This document shows, one piece after another, positions 1-9,879 of a stretch of 64,000 nt of DNA. The stretch's first letter is position 1. Every line of letters starts with the position of its first letter. Position numbers and translations under genes: made by a program. The notes beneath the pieces are model-generated. The model was not told the DNA's origin, did no database searches, and saw only the letters and a list, made by a program, of their open reading frames with translations. This DNA comes from Bacteroidota bacterium (GTDB taxonomy: Bacteria > Bacteroidota > Bacteroidia > Chitinophagales > Chitinophagaceae), in contig JAFDYG010000457.1 in the NCBI GenBank assembly GCA_018267545.1, positions 48,419 through 112,418 on the forward strand, in the 5' to 3' direction.

Positions 1-112
1 CGATCAAAAAATGACTACCGCGAACCGCCCGCGCGGGATAGCTTTGTGCCGAAAGCCTTAACTTGCAGGCAGATTTCCTGTCTGTTTTACACTTAAAATT
101 AAACGATTACAT

Positions 113-1621
113 ATGTCCGAAGCTATCCTCTCTCCCACCCCCGCGGGGGTCGACAAAGACCAGTCCCTTGTCAATAAAGTGATGGAGAATGCACAGTCCG
201 CCTTCCAGCTCTACAAAAGAATCCCTGCCGAAGGCCGTGCGCTGTTTTTAGAGACGATCGGTAAAGAAATCGAAAAGATACGTGAAGAGCTGGTTGCGAC
301 CGCAGGTCAGGAGACCAATCTCCCCCCAGCCCGTCTCAACGGCGAGATCAACCGGACCATCGGTCAGGCAGGACTCTTCGCCGCCCTCCTCCGGGAAGGC
401 AGCTGGGTCGAGGCCGCCATCGACACCGAAGACCCCAATCGCGTCCCCGCCAAGCCCGATACCCGCAAGATGCTGATGCCCGTCGGCCCCGTCGTCGTCT
501 TTGGCGCGAGCAATTTCCCCTTTGCCTTCTCCACCGCCGGCGGTGACACGGTGAGCGCCCTTGCTTCCGGTTCCTCCGTCGTGGTCAAAGGCCACTCCGC
601 CCACGCCAAAACGTCCGAGCTAGTCTTCGGCGCCATCGAAAAAGCAATCGAAGCAGCAGGCATGCCACCCTATACCGTCCAGCACCTGCTGGGCTCCGGC
701 CGTTCGGTCGGCACTGCACTGGTAGTGCATCCGCATACCCGCGGGGTTGGCTTTACCGGCTCCTTCGCCGGTGGCAAGGCCCTCTGGGAAGCAGCGCAAA
801 AGCGCGAAACACCCATCCCCGTCTTCGCAGAAATGAGCAGCATCAATCCCGTCGTCTTCTTCCCCGATACGCTCGAAAAGAACGGCGCAGCTCTCGCAAA
901 GAGTTATGCCGGCTCGATAACGCTGGGTATGGGTCAGTTCTGTACCAACCCTGGCGTATTGCTCGCTATCCAAAGCCCTGCCCTCGACAGCTTCCTCTCG
1001 CTCCTCTCGACCGAGATCACCGCAATCGAGCCCGCCAAAATGCTACATAAAGGTATCCACGAAGCCTACTGCAATGGCCTCAACCACATGCTCGCCCAAA
1101 AAGGGCTGCAAGTCGTCGGTCAGGCTACAAAAGCCCCGGGAGGAATGGAAGCGCAGCCGGTTGTCGCGTCAGTTTCCGCCGCAGACTTCCTGGCTAACCC
1201 TCACTTTACCGAAGAAGTCTTCGGCCCCTTCTCACTGTGTGTTGTCTGCGAAGACAAACAGCAGCTCGCAGAAGTTTTGAAAAGCTTCAAAGGCCAGTTG
1301 ACAACCACCATCATGGCCACCCCCGAGGACGTAAAGACCAATACCGATATCATCGAGCTCCAGCAAACGCTGGCCGGCCGCATCATTCTCAACAACGTCC
1401 CCACCGGTGTCGAGGTCAACGCCAGCATGGTACACGGCGGCCCCTGGCCCGCCACTACCGACGGCCGTTTTACCTCTGTCGGCTCCTCCGCCATCAAGCG
1501 CTGGGTACGCCCGATATGTTTTCAGAACTTTTTGGATGAGATGCTGCCGGTGGAATTGAAGAGGGGGAATCCAAAGGGGATTTGGAGGGTAGTTAATAAT
1601 GTGACGACGAAGGAAGGATAG
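113..1621 (+). CDS. Aldehyde dehydrogenase (NADP+), 2,5-dioxovalerate / ketoglutaric semialdehyde type
   Basis: A 502-residue cytoplasmic aldehyde dehydrogenase that probably oxidises alpha-ketoglutaric semialdehyde (2,5-dioxopentanoate) to 2-oxoglutarate, the last step of non-phosphorylating pentose, hexuronate or hydroxyproline breakdown. Visible family motifs are GASNFP with the oxyanion Asn near residue 134, VVVKGHSAH with the cofactor Lys near 159, FTGSFAGG near 214-221, the general base Glu near 240 in FAEMSS, and the nucleophile Cys near 277 in GQFCTNPG. The length suits the family. The ATG at 113 gives a normal N-terminus; no strong ribosome site precedes it. It stands alone on the plus strand and ends in a shared hairpin facing the RHS operon. 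The family is secure; the exact substrate is inferred from the GQFCTNPG-type motif and overall resemblance. Confidence 0.9.
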   Translation: MSEAILSPTPAGVDKDQSLVNKVMENAQSAFQLYKRIPAEGRALFLETIGKEIEKIREELVATAGQETNLPPARLNGEINRTIGQAGLFAALLREGSWVEAAIDTEDPNRVPAKPDTRKMLMPVGPVVVFGASNFPFAFSTAGGDTVSALASGSSVVVKGHSAHAKTSELVFGAIEKAIEAAGMPPYTVQHLLGSGRSVGTALVVHPHTRGVGFTGSFAGGKALWEAAQKRETPIPVFAEMSSINPVVFFPDTLEKNGAALAKSYAGSITLGMGQFCTNPGVLLAIQSPALDSFLSLLSTEITAIEPAKMLHKGIHEAYCNGLNHMLAQKGLQVVGQATKAPGGMEAQPVVASVSAADFLANPHFTEEVFGPFSLCVVCEDKQQLAEVLKSFKGQLTTTIMATPEDVKTNTDIIELQQTLAGRIILNNVPTGVEVNASMVHGGPWPATTDGRFTSVGSSAIKRWVRPICFQNFLDEMLPVELKRGNPKGIWRVVNNVTTKEG

Positions 1622-1638
1622 TTCAATTTTTGTTTTAA

Positions 1639-1679
1639 AATAAAAGATCGCTCGATATTAAACCGAGCGATCTTTTATT
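1639..1679. terminator. Bidirectional terminator hairpin
   Basis: Two perfect 16-base arms (1639-1654 and 1664-1679) separated by 9 bases, with A/T tracts at both ends of the stem. The hairpin lies between the convergent aldehyde dehydrogenase gene and the end of the RHS operon, so it can end transcription from both sides. Confidence 0.85.
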
Positions 1680-1722
1680 AAACGCAATATTCCATTACTT
1701 AGAATTTCACCAACATTCACAC

Positions 1723-2181
1723 TTAAATATTTTTAAATAGCTCTCTTAGTTCAATGGGCAAGCACAATGATGGTCGATCATGCATGCCCTTCCATTGTTT
1801 ATCGGGCAAATAAGTTTCGACTTCAATATCTTCAAACGAACTCACAAACAGTTTCTCATCAAAGTCTATGTAAAATCGAAGGACTATTTCCTCTGGAATA
1901 TGCTCAAGACTTGACTTAAGTTCCTTCAAAGAGGTTTTATCCTTTTCAATTGAAGAAAGAAAGTCCGACACAAAATCATCTGTGACGTTCAAAATATTAT
2001 CTCTGAATACAAATGACCACTCTTTGGGATCATAAGAAGGATCATATTTTTTATAATTCAATATCCAATAGGCAATAGGCATTAAATAAAAATTGCCTAC
2101 CGACTTGAATTTTATATACCCTAGCAATTCATTATTCTCAAACCTTTCTTTTATGTCCTTTAACTCTTCAATGTCTTTCAT
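1723..2181 (-). CDS. Presumed immunity protein for the RHS C-terminal tail
   Basis: A 152-residue acidic protein with no signal peptide or membrane segment, so probably cytoplasmic. I do not recognise its family. It begins 2 bases after the stop of the RHS gene and is the last gene of the operon, the usual place for an immunity gene that protects the producer from its own RHS tail. It is very AT-rich (some 60-base lines have only 23-35% GC by my count), like the tail and unlike the RHS core, which suggests the two were acquired together. The mix of acidic and aromatic residues is common in immunity proteins. The role is inferred from position, size and base composition only. Confidence 0.6.
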   Translation of the reverse strand: MKDIEELKDIKERFENNELLGYIKFKSVGNFYLMPIAYWILNYKKYDPSYDPKEWSFVFRDNILNVTDDFVSDFLSSIEKDKTSLKELKSSLEHIPEEIVLRFYIDFDEKLFVSSFEDIEVETYLPDKQWKGMHDRPSLCLPIELRELFKNI

Positions 2182-2183
2182 AT

Positions 2184-5100
2184 TTATGGTGTTTTGATTT
2201 TGCCACTTCCCTGAATCGCTTGCTCGCGCAATTTTTGAATATACGCTTTGGGCAATCCATACATGTTATTTCCTTTGCTAGGATCTGATATTTGAGGTTT
2301 TGTAGGATTTGCACGCCCTTGAGCATCCGGAACAGCATTTGCCTTTATATCATCCGCTAGACTTTGGGGTATTTCAAAAGATGAAATATATGCTCCCTTA
2401 CCAGCACCGCCTCTCTTATTATAAAAATATATAGCATGATGTTCTTCGTCAAGAGACACATATAACATATTATTCCCTTCTATTTGAACAGTTCCATTTT
2501 CTCCAATAATGACTCTATCTTGGCTGGCATTAGGCAACTCTCCACCTTGTGTTCTATACACTGTTACCGAAGGCTCCTCAGGAAGCGGTGGCTCCTCAAT
2601 AGGTAAACTTCTGGGTAAGGCACTAGCCGCATTAACTCTAGGCAAAGTGCTTGCGTAAGCAACTCCCAAATTCATCCAAGTCATCGGATCCGAAGCTTGT
2701 CTTTTCCACATGTGCCAATAATCTTGCGACAAACTACCCATGCCAGCCTCTGGATCTATTGTTCTAGCAAATTCAAGCAAATTAGCCCTCCAGAGATAGT
2801 TTTCAGAATTCTTTATAAAATCAAAAACACCATCTGTGCCAACAATATAATCATCCCTGTACATACCTTTATATCTCCCTTCTGTGTATGTATAACGAGC
2901 GACCCAATAACTTTTTCCTTGAGGATTAACCACTCCCAACAAATCATATTGCCCTGCATGCAAATGAGGACTAACAAACATTCCCCCCGGAATGGTTGAT
3001 TTCTCAAGGAGGGTAACTCCCGTAGGTCTTACATTTGGATCAAATCGTTCTGCTCCGTCTAAATCAATAAATTTAATAGGAGTATTTCCAGCATATTGAT
3101 ATGGAGTTAATTGTGGGAAGTTACGACTTAATGGGTCCACACTCAAAAACTTCCCTACCCTCGGGTCATAGACCCGCATCCCATAATCAATTTGATCCCC
3201 AACCCCCTTCACCTCATTATCATTTTCCTTCCCATTAAACCCATACCGATAATTCCCCGCCCCCGCAGCTGTAACATTTCTCCCCGGCATGATCATCCCG
3301 AAAGGATAGTAATCCTGAACCGTCGCTACGTCCGGCTTGTAATAATCGATCAAAGAGCTGCTGCTGCTTGAAGATACACCAATTTTCTTGTCTGTAATAG
3401 TCGCAAGCACGTTACCCAGGTGGTTAGCCAGCTCATAGGTCTTCAATCCGCGGGTGAATGTATTGACATAGGCAAACTTGCCGCCGCTCAACGCTATCTG
3501 AGACGGTGCTGCAGGCGATTTCAAAGCTCCAAGCCGGCTACTGCCAAACAAGTCGATCTCCTGTTGTACGAAACTCCCACTGGTGCCTCGCAGGTAAGTC
3601 GTCAGCACATTACCCAAGGCGTCCCGAACGTATAATGTGGTGCCAGAGCCCGTCGTTTTGGTGATGCGTTTGCTCGCTGCATCATACAGATATGACATCG
3701 GCCCGTTAATACCCGTCTGCGTAGCAATCTTACCGTATACCGTCCAGGTGAGTGCATTCGAACCATCCCCCGTCAGATTACCGATATTATCGTAGGAATA
3801 TGAGGTGGTTCCCTTGATATCCCCGGTATAGGAACCATCCAACGCATTGTCGGTCAATGAAGACAATTGGTTGCTCCCTGTCGGGTAGCTATAGACCAGC
3901 CGGTCCATCGCCTCATTGGATGCCTGGTTACCATTTCGGTCATAGGACAGGATATTTCCGTTAGGGTCATAGGTCACTTGCTCCTTGTAGTGGTCCAACT
4001 GTACCGGAGAAAATGTATTATTTGCCGTGTTGAGACCATCGAACGCATCCATCGCCACCAACCGATTCAGTTGGTCATAGTGATAATTATAGACTTTCGA
4101 GCCATTGTCGGCAAGGGGGAGGCTTACCGATGAACCGTTCGAGCTAATTGGCAGGTTAACCGTCATCGCCGCAATATTGCCGTTAAATAAAGGCGCCGCT
4201 TGCGAAGAGAGGGCGTCCAGCACTCCCGTTACAGGTGTGGTAGCGCTAATCGGCGTATAATCATTGAGATAATAATGCAAAGAGTAATTAAAGGCGTCTT
4301 TGGCTATCGGGAAAGATACCGGATCGGTCGGTATCCCCCCTCCGCCCGGAGGTGTAATGACGCAAACAGCAGCATTGGGGTCAATGACTGTAGCCATCTC
4401 GTCGCCTACACCCGTCCCAAAACCCGGTTCGAAGATGATTTCACTACGTGCCGTATAGGTCGCGGGACCTCCCGAAACCGGCCTGCTATTGATGGTGAGA
4501 ATATTGGGAAAGGTTCCGGGCGAGCAAGCGGATCCGTCATTATTCTCGGACGAAGGGACATAGTTGAACAAGCCGCCCGAGTTGACTCCTTTTATCCATC
4601 CCTGTAATGTGTATGAATTTCGGAGCTCCTGCGTCTGCATCTGGCCTAAAACCGTCCTGGCCAGCAGACCATGCTTGTAATAATTATAGGTTGCCTCCCG
4701 CTCCCACATGATGCTGTCCCGGCTGGTCTTTACCTCTACGATCCTGTTCTCTGCATCATAGAAGTAACGGTGGTAAAAAGTCTCTTTCTCTAACGCAAGT
4801 CCATGCTGATAATCCACTCCATTTACCTTATTGCTGATAAGATCATAATCATACGTGATCCGTTTATAACGATCGGTCTCTCCAATGCCGGACACAGCAT
4901 TATAATCCTGTAGTACAGTATCTACATTCCCATGTACATCATATGAATAGTACGTCGCGTTCCACTCCCCATCCGTTATGAGGTTCTGCGTAGTCGTATA
5001 GCTCACCCGGTTACGTAAATTGAGGCCGGCTATAAGATCTGTCGACATATAGATGGGCAGCGCATCGTAGAAGGTCGACGTCACCTGCTCCCTGGTACCG

Positions 5101-8100
5101 ACTGATCCTATCAGCCAGGAGTTAAGCGTCGACGGTGACTGGCTGATCGCCTGGGTCATCAGCTGCGACTGCGGTTTTTGCCCGACTTCCACTATTCGGC
5201 TTAGGTTATCATAAGTGGTATAACTGTACTTACCATCTCCATCTACCGCCTGCTTCGCATTCTGACTGACGACCAGACGCCCCAGATTATCATACCAGAA
5301 TTTAGTCATATGGGCATCTGGGGTATACTGTGCAACCACAAGATTGAGACTGTTGTAACGATAGTCAGTAGCCAGGATGTGGGCCGGGCGTATTACAGTC
5401 GTTCCTCTATACTGCTCTACATTACTGATAAAACCCGCCGAAAAATCAGGCCGGACGCCTTTGGGCGGTACCGTCCTGACTAGATTACCCGCCTGGTCAT
5501 AGTAGTATAGGGTATAATGGAACTCTTTCACGTCATACTGCACGCTAAAGTTCTCCGCTGTACCCGTATTCAGGCATTTGGAGGTGTATAAGGCATCGAA
5601 GTTCGCCCCTATTTCCGCCTTACGCTGTTCATAGATACTATGCCCCATCGCTATGGCCATCTGATCGGCCTTCTGACAAGGACTTTCTGTTTCTAGAAGC
5701 GGTGCTCCGTCACTCAGGATACGAGTATCACAGATAACTGTCTGCCTTTGAAGCAGATTCCCACGGGGGTCCGCCAAATTACATCCCGTCGCTGCAGCGG
5801 CAGCAATATAGTCTTTCCAGCTCAGCTGTAATCCTGTATGATAGTTAACAAATTGGGCCCAGGTATTATTATAGCTTATCTGGGCATCCGTCAGATCCGT
5901 TCCTGTAATGATCGGTGCATCAGCACAGGGCTGACCCGAGAAAGTCGTTTTATAACTTGTAGTTATCAAACTCAGCTGCGAACAGATAACACAATGATTG
6001 CTTCCAGAGAAACCACAATTCAAAAATGCCGGCTTTGGCTGCGGGCTTGGAAGCGGGTAGGAGTCTACGACACGACAAACATTGGTATAACAAGTACAGG
6101 TGTTCGGATCATTGAGAAGATTTGTGCTACTCTTACCGTTCTTACCTGCAAAACCATCTACTATCTGACAAGGGCATTCGCCATTAACAAACGCAGCCTG
6201 ATAGGGAACATCCTTACACTTCGGCTGGCCGTCGATAATTCCGCATTGCTGCATTGCATCAAATTCGACCTGCGTAAGGACGTCACCATAGGTGTTTTGC
6301 AGATAGGTATTCAGCTCCGTAAAGGTCGACACACCGGCCTCCTGTTTCAGCTGTGCAAACCGGTCACATGCGCATTTATCTACAACCGTCATCATTTCCT
6401 TATTCACCTGCGGATTCAACCCATAAGGCTTCGGATAGTCTATCACAAAGGGATTGCATAACTGACTAATTGGTATATTCTTTTCAGCAAATACACTGGT
6501 GATGATTTGTTCGAAGGTAACGTCACCGTAGACTGATGAATCGGTCGGTTCAGAAGATGACCCGTGCGGATTAGAGGCGTCCAGCCCGTCTTCGCATACC
6601 GCTACCATCCGGGTAGTGATCTCGTTTAGAATATCGTTCACATCCGATCTCGCAGCCAGGGTAGGACATTGCAACAAGGCATTTCTCCATCGCTCTATGT
6701 AACTGCTGCATTGTGTAACATGTGCCGCAGCCGCCTTATCTGTCAAAGAAACAGTGGGCGGGTCGCCAGCCACTGCAGGGAACCCATCGAAGTGGTACTG
6801 ACTTGTCATCTGTCCCATACTCGACGGGAATCGTAAAGTGTAACCGTCATTTACAAGCCCATCCTGATCCGGCGCCTGGCCATTGTTCTTGATATAAACA
6901 TTCACCAGCGAATCACGCACGAACGTATACAATCCTTTGTAGACATTCCATATCTGATTCTTTATGGGACCGGAGAGACTATTCCAGGTGGTCCCGGTCG
7001 GGCTCCTTGGGGCCCCATTGTAACAATTATCTACGGCCTGCGGATAAGGAATAGCTGAAGTCGGCGGATTGGGGAGCGGGTTAGGGACAATGGAGCAAAC
7101 AACACTTCCATATGCAATCTGCCAAAGACTAAGATCGTTATAATATCCCCCCACATGCGCCAAATTGTGCATATAGGTCTTCTGCGCTGGCCATAGCGAA
7201 AAGAAAGGGTCCAGGTCCTCGGTCGTATTGGATGAATTATGATAGGGACCGGTGATGTCAAACGTGGTCACATTATTCAGCCCATCGATAAAAGTATAGG
7301 CGCCGGCGGTTCTTAAATTCTGGGCCACCAATAGCTCATTGTATTCCGGATGATAGGGCAAAAGCTGCTCGGCCCAGGAAGGAACAAACGCGGCAGTGAA
7401 GTCTGCAGCCGACATGCCTGCCAGGCTGGAAGAAGAACCCGTTGGGTCCGGATTTCCGTTTGCATCCAGATAAGGCCCGCCGCTTGGAGACTTATATGCG
7501 TTCGTATGGAAAATGTTATAGAGATTGAACGAAGTCGAAGCCATCGGAGGGTTTGGATCCGATGCATATTGGCCGTTCATAGGCATCATATCCGCCAGCA
7601 TCTGCGCCTTTATGACCTCTACCTTATCCACTCCGCAAGTCTGACAGGCCGAAGGAGGTAACTCACAACCGGTCTGTGTATGTAAGACTGTAGCGATCGA
7701 ATCGATGATCCCCTGCTCGTCTTTACACATGGCGCTCGCTATATACTGATCTCTCAAAGTTTGTCTGTACAAGTCGCTTACTGTTAGCGTTTTCCTGACG
7801 GAATATGACCCTGCAGCCAGCTGCTTGGAAAAAGTAATAGTGTTATCAGACACCGTCGAGGGATATATATTCGATGCGTCTTTCGCCAAAAAATTCGGAG
7901 TACAGTTATTTGCAGCAGAAAGACTGACATTATTGAACTTCCAGATATAAGGGTCATGGTCTCCGGACTCATCGGTAATCGCAACTTCCAGGTCATACAT
8001 ACAGTCATAGCAAGTTTCACTGGCCAAATGACAATCCTTTAGTTTCAGCGCATCCGGCGTCAGTCTGTAGGTGAAATTGTATAGCTCCCCAACCGGGACC

Positions 8101-9842
8101 AACAAGGTCGTCAACCCTTCAAGACTGTTGCCCTTCACCACGTTCGTTCCTGTACCCAGCAGATTCTGCGTCAGAGTCGACTGTCCCTGCCCCGGGTATT
8201 GAGACAGATCCAGATGCGCCAGATTCGCTGTCGGGTCGCCGGCAAGTGAGGTCGCAATGGTTCGCCCATGCATATCCACATATGAGATGCTCATCTGACC
8301 ATTGGCATCCTGGGTCATATTCTTGAAATAATGAGGGCTGATTCCTACCTCAGTGCCAAATAATCCGTCCAGCTGCTCCTGCGGAGCATTACCATAGAAA
8401 TATTTTATCTCATGCCCGCTCCCCATCGTCATTGCCTGCCCTACCCCACTTTGCGACATTATCCTGCCGGTCGCATCCGGGGTATAACGCGTCACGGTAT
8501 AGGGAAAACCGGCTGCGTCGGGGATATTCCCATTTCCGTCCTGAGCGATCTCCGGGTTGGCAGAACTGTAATATTTAGCAGAACCACTATTTGTCGATAA
8601 TGGCGGGGTTGAGCTGTTCCCGTTGCTGATAGGCTGAAGATCGAACAGCATTGCCGGATCGGATGCAGGGGTCTGGCCATTGAAGCTATTTAGCTCACGC
8701 GTGTAGCTCACAATATTATCAATCCCTGGTGTCGGCAGTATCTGGATGGCCGGTCTCCCCTGTCCATCATAAAATGTCTCCGCCGTTACCGTCGTATTCG
8801 TCGAATTATCTTTTGTAACCATCTGTCGCATCCGCAGGCTTCCATCATAGTACTGCATGACGGTCTTCCTTTTTCCATCTTCGGCAAAGGAAGTATTTAC
8901 CTGCCAGTTTAATGACGGACTATGTCCGGTAAATGGAACGCTTGTTACGCTCGACCAGGGTGCATCGGTCCGGTTGCCCAGTACCAGGTTATTGACGGCC
9001 CGTACACGGTAATACAATATCCCAGTGCCATCGTAAAACAGTGGGATATTATAGGAAACGACCCCAAACGGCAGATCGACCCGCGTGCTGTTATTCCTGA
9101 AAAGAAGTGTATAGTTCGGCGACCCGTCCGGATTCAGATAATCGCTCGTCACATCCCCCGGAACGAATGTCCATTCCAGCTGGGAACCGTTATTCAACGA
9201 ACCTGAAGGCAAGGTCCAGCTCACCGGCAGCTCATCGGGCATGATATCGCATCCCGAGCAGGGCGCCGTCGGCAATAAAAGAGTAGCTATAGTGTTAGGG
9301 GCAAGATCAAAGTACAACGTTGCTTCCAGGTCGCTCTTCAGCATCAGCAGAGACAGCACGTTTACATTATTCGACAAGTTCTGCGGTGTCGTGCTGATCG
9401 TCGTTACGGTTGCCTTTATGAATCTCGCACCGGTCAAACTGACATATTTCTTTGTATCATAGCTAACGCCAGCATCCTTACTGTAATTAACCGTAAGGGT
9501 CACCGGGTCCATCGGAGTGGTCGAGGTGGAATTATCCCCGTAGACTATATTGAGTGTTACCGAAGCGGTAAAGTTATCGGGCAAATAGGCATTGTCTTCT
9601 TCCCTAATGTTGAACGAGATCACGTCCTTTATCGTCGCTGCTACTTCGCCCTGCGACGGACAGGCGGATTGGACAGAAGCATTGTTAACAATATCGGCTC
9701 CAATCAGTTTATTGGAGGATAAAAATGGAATGCCCGCGTTCTGTGCAAGCACGTGGCTTCCTCCAGTACACCATGACAGGAGCAGCACAATAATCGTTCT
9801 GCAAGCATAAGACCTCAATAATAACGATCGTGGCGTGTTCAT
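2184..9842 (-). CDS. Giant secreted RHS/YD-repeat protein with a polymorphic C-terminal tail
   Basis: A 2552-residue protein with an N-terminal signal peptide (about residues 1-34, ending LAQ). The middle carries many YD-type repeats (for example YYYDQAGNLVRTV, TKFWYDNLGRLVVS, YNYHYDQLNRLVAMD). It ends its conserved part with the RHS core signature RVYDPRVGKFLSVDPL and YAGNTPIKFIDLDG (about 2222-2264). Residues about 600-1500 are rich in Cys, with many CxxC and CxC pairs. The last 288 residues form a variable tail; the final part, from VYRTQGG (about 2428) to IQGSGKI, looks like an independent toxin domain. In known RHS proteins the core folds into a shell that encloses and releases the tail. 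Here the tail DNA is richer in AT than the core, fitting tail exchange. The tail's activity is unknown. It is preceded by four to five co-directional secreted or surface genes and followed by a presumed immunity gene. Confidence 0.88.
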   Translation of the reverse strand: MNTPRSLLLRSYACRTIIVLLLSWCTGGSHVLAQNAGIPFLSSNKLIGADIVNNASVQSACPSQGEVAATIKDVISFNIREEDNAYLPDNFTASVTLNIVYGDNSTSTTPMDPVTLTVNYSKDAGVSYDTKKYVSLTGARFIKATVTTISTTPQNLSNNVNVLSLLMLKSDLEATLYFDLAPNTIATLLLPTAPCSGCDIMPDELPVSWTLPSGSLNNGSQLEWTFVPGDVTSDYLNPDGSPNYTLLFRNNSTRVDLPFGVVSYNIPLFYDGTGILYYRVRAVNNLVLGNRTDAPWSSVTSVPFTGHSPSLNWQVNTSFAEDGKRKTVMQYYDGSLRMRQMVTKDNSTNTTVTAETFYDGQGRPAIQILPTPGIDNIVSYTRELNSFNGQTPASDPAMLFDLQPISNGNSSTPPLSTNSGSAKYYSSANPEIAQDGNGNIPDAAGFPYTVTRYTPDATGRIMSQSGVGQAMTMGSGHEIKYFYGNAPQEQLDGLFGTEVGISPHYFKNMTQDANGQMSISYVDMHGRTIATSLAGDPTANLAHLDLSQYPGQGQSTLTQNLLGTGTNVVKGNSLEGLTTLLVPVGELYNFTYRLTPDALKLKDCHLASETCYDCMYDLEVAITDESGDHDPYIWKFNNVSLSAANNCTPNFLAKDASNIYPSTVSDNTITFSKQLAAGSYSVRKTLTVSDLYRQTLRDQYIASAMCKDEQGIIDSIATVLHTQTGCELPPSACQTCGVDKVEVIKAQMLADMMPMNGQYASDPNPPMASTSFNLYNIFHTNAYKSPSGGPYLDANGNPDPTGSSSSLAGMSAADFTAAFVPSWAEQLLPYHPEYNELLVAQNLRTAGAYTFIDGLNNVTTFDITGPYHNSSNTTEDLDPFFSLWPAQKTYMHNLAHVGGYYNDLSLWQIAYGSVVCSIVPNPLPNPPTSAIPYPQAVDNCYNGAPRSPTGTTWNSLSGPIKNQIWNVYKGLYTFVRDSLVNVYIKNNGQAPDQDGLVNDGYTLRFPSSMGQMTSQYHFDGFPAVAGDPPTVSLTDKAAAAHVTQCSSYIERWRNALLQCPTLAARSDVNDILNEITTRMVAVCEDGLDASNPHGSSSEPTDSSVYGDVTFEQIITSVFAEKNIPISQLCNPFVIDYPKPYGLNPQVNKEMMTVVDKCACDRFAQLKQEAGVSTFTELNTYLQNTYGDVLTQVEFDAMQQCGIIDGQPKCKDVPYQAAFVNGECPCQIVDGFAGKNGKSSTNLLNDPNTCTCYTNVCRVVDSYPLPSPQPKPAFLNCGFSGSNHCVICSQLSLITTSYKTTFSGQPCADAPIITGTDLTDAQISYNNTWAQFVNYHTGLQLSWKDYIAAAAATGCNLADPRGNLLQRQTVICDTRILSDGAPLLETESPCQKADQMAIAMGHSIYEQRKAEIGANFDALYTSKCLNTGTAENFSVQYDVKEFHYTLYYYDQAGNLVRTVPPKGVRPDFSAGFISNVEQYRGTTVIRPAHILATDYRYNSLNLVVAQYTPDAHMTKFWYDNLGRLVVSQNAKQAVDGDGKYSYTTYDNLSRIVEVGQKPQSQLMTQAISQSPSTLNSWLIGSVGTREQVTSTFYDALPIYMSTDLIAGLNLRNRVSYTTTQNLITDGEWNATYYSYDVHGNVDTVLQDYNAVSGIGETDRYKRITYDYDLISNKVNGVDYQHGLALEKETFYHRYFYDAENRIVEVKTSRDSIMWEREATYNYYKHGLLARTVLGQMQTQELRNSYTLQGWIKGVNSGGLFNYVPSSENNDGSACSPGTFPNILTINSRPVSGGPATYTARSEIIFEPGFGTGVGDEMATVIDPNAAVCVITPPGGGGIPTDPVSFPIAKDAFNYSLHYYLNDYTPISATTPVTGVLDALSSQAAPLFNGNIAAMTVNLPISSNGSSVSLPLADNGSKVYNYHYDQLNRLVAMDAFDGLNTANNTFSPVQLDHYKEQVTYDPNGNILSYDRNGNQASNEAMDRLVYSYPTGSNQLSSLTDNALDGSYTGDIKGTTSYSYDNIGNLTGDGSNALTWTVYGKIATQTGINGPMSYLYDAASKRITKTTGSGTTLYVRDALGNVLTTYLRGTSGSFVQQEIDLFGSSRLGALKSPAAPSQIALSGGKFAYVNTFTRGLKTYELANHLGNVLATITDKKIGVSSSSSSSLIDYYKPDVATVQDYYPFGMIMPGRNVTAAGAGNYRYGFNGKENDNEVKGVGDQIDYGMRVYDPRVGKFLSVDPLSRNFPQLTPYQYAGNTPIKFIDLDGAERFDPNVRPTGVTLLEKSTIPGGMFVSPHLHAGQYDLLGVVNPQGKSYWVARYTYTEGRYKGMYRDDYIVGTDGVFDFIKNSENYLWRANLLEFARTIDPEAGMGSLSQDYWHMWKRQASDPMTWMNLGVAYASTLPRVNAASALPRSLPIEEPPLPEEPSVTVYRTQGGELPNASQDRVIIGENGTVQIEGNNMLYVSLDEEHHAIYFYNKRGGAGKGAYISSFEIPQSLADDIKANAVPDAQGRANPTKPQISDPSKGNNMYGLPKAYIQKLREQAIQGSGKIKTP

Positions 9843-9879
9843 TTTCCGCTGATATTAATTTTCTTAAATAATCGTCTTT

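Noticed and set aside
66-86. CAGGCAG/CTGTCTG imperfect inverted repeat before the aldehyde dehydrogenase
   Set aside because: One mismatch in seven bases and no regulator gene nearby; may be chance.
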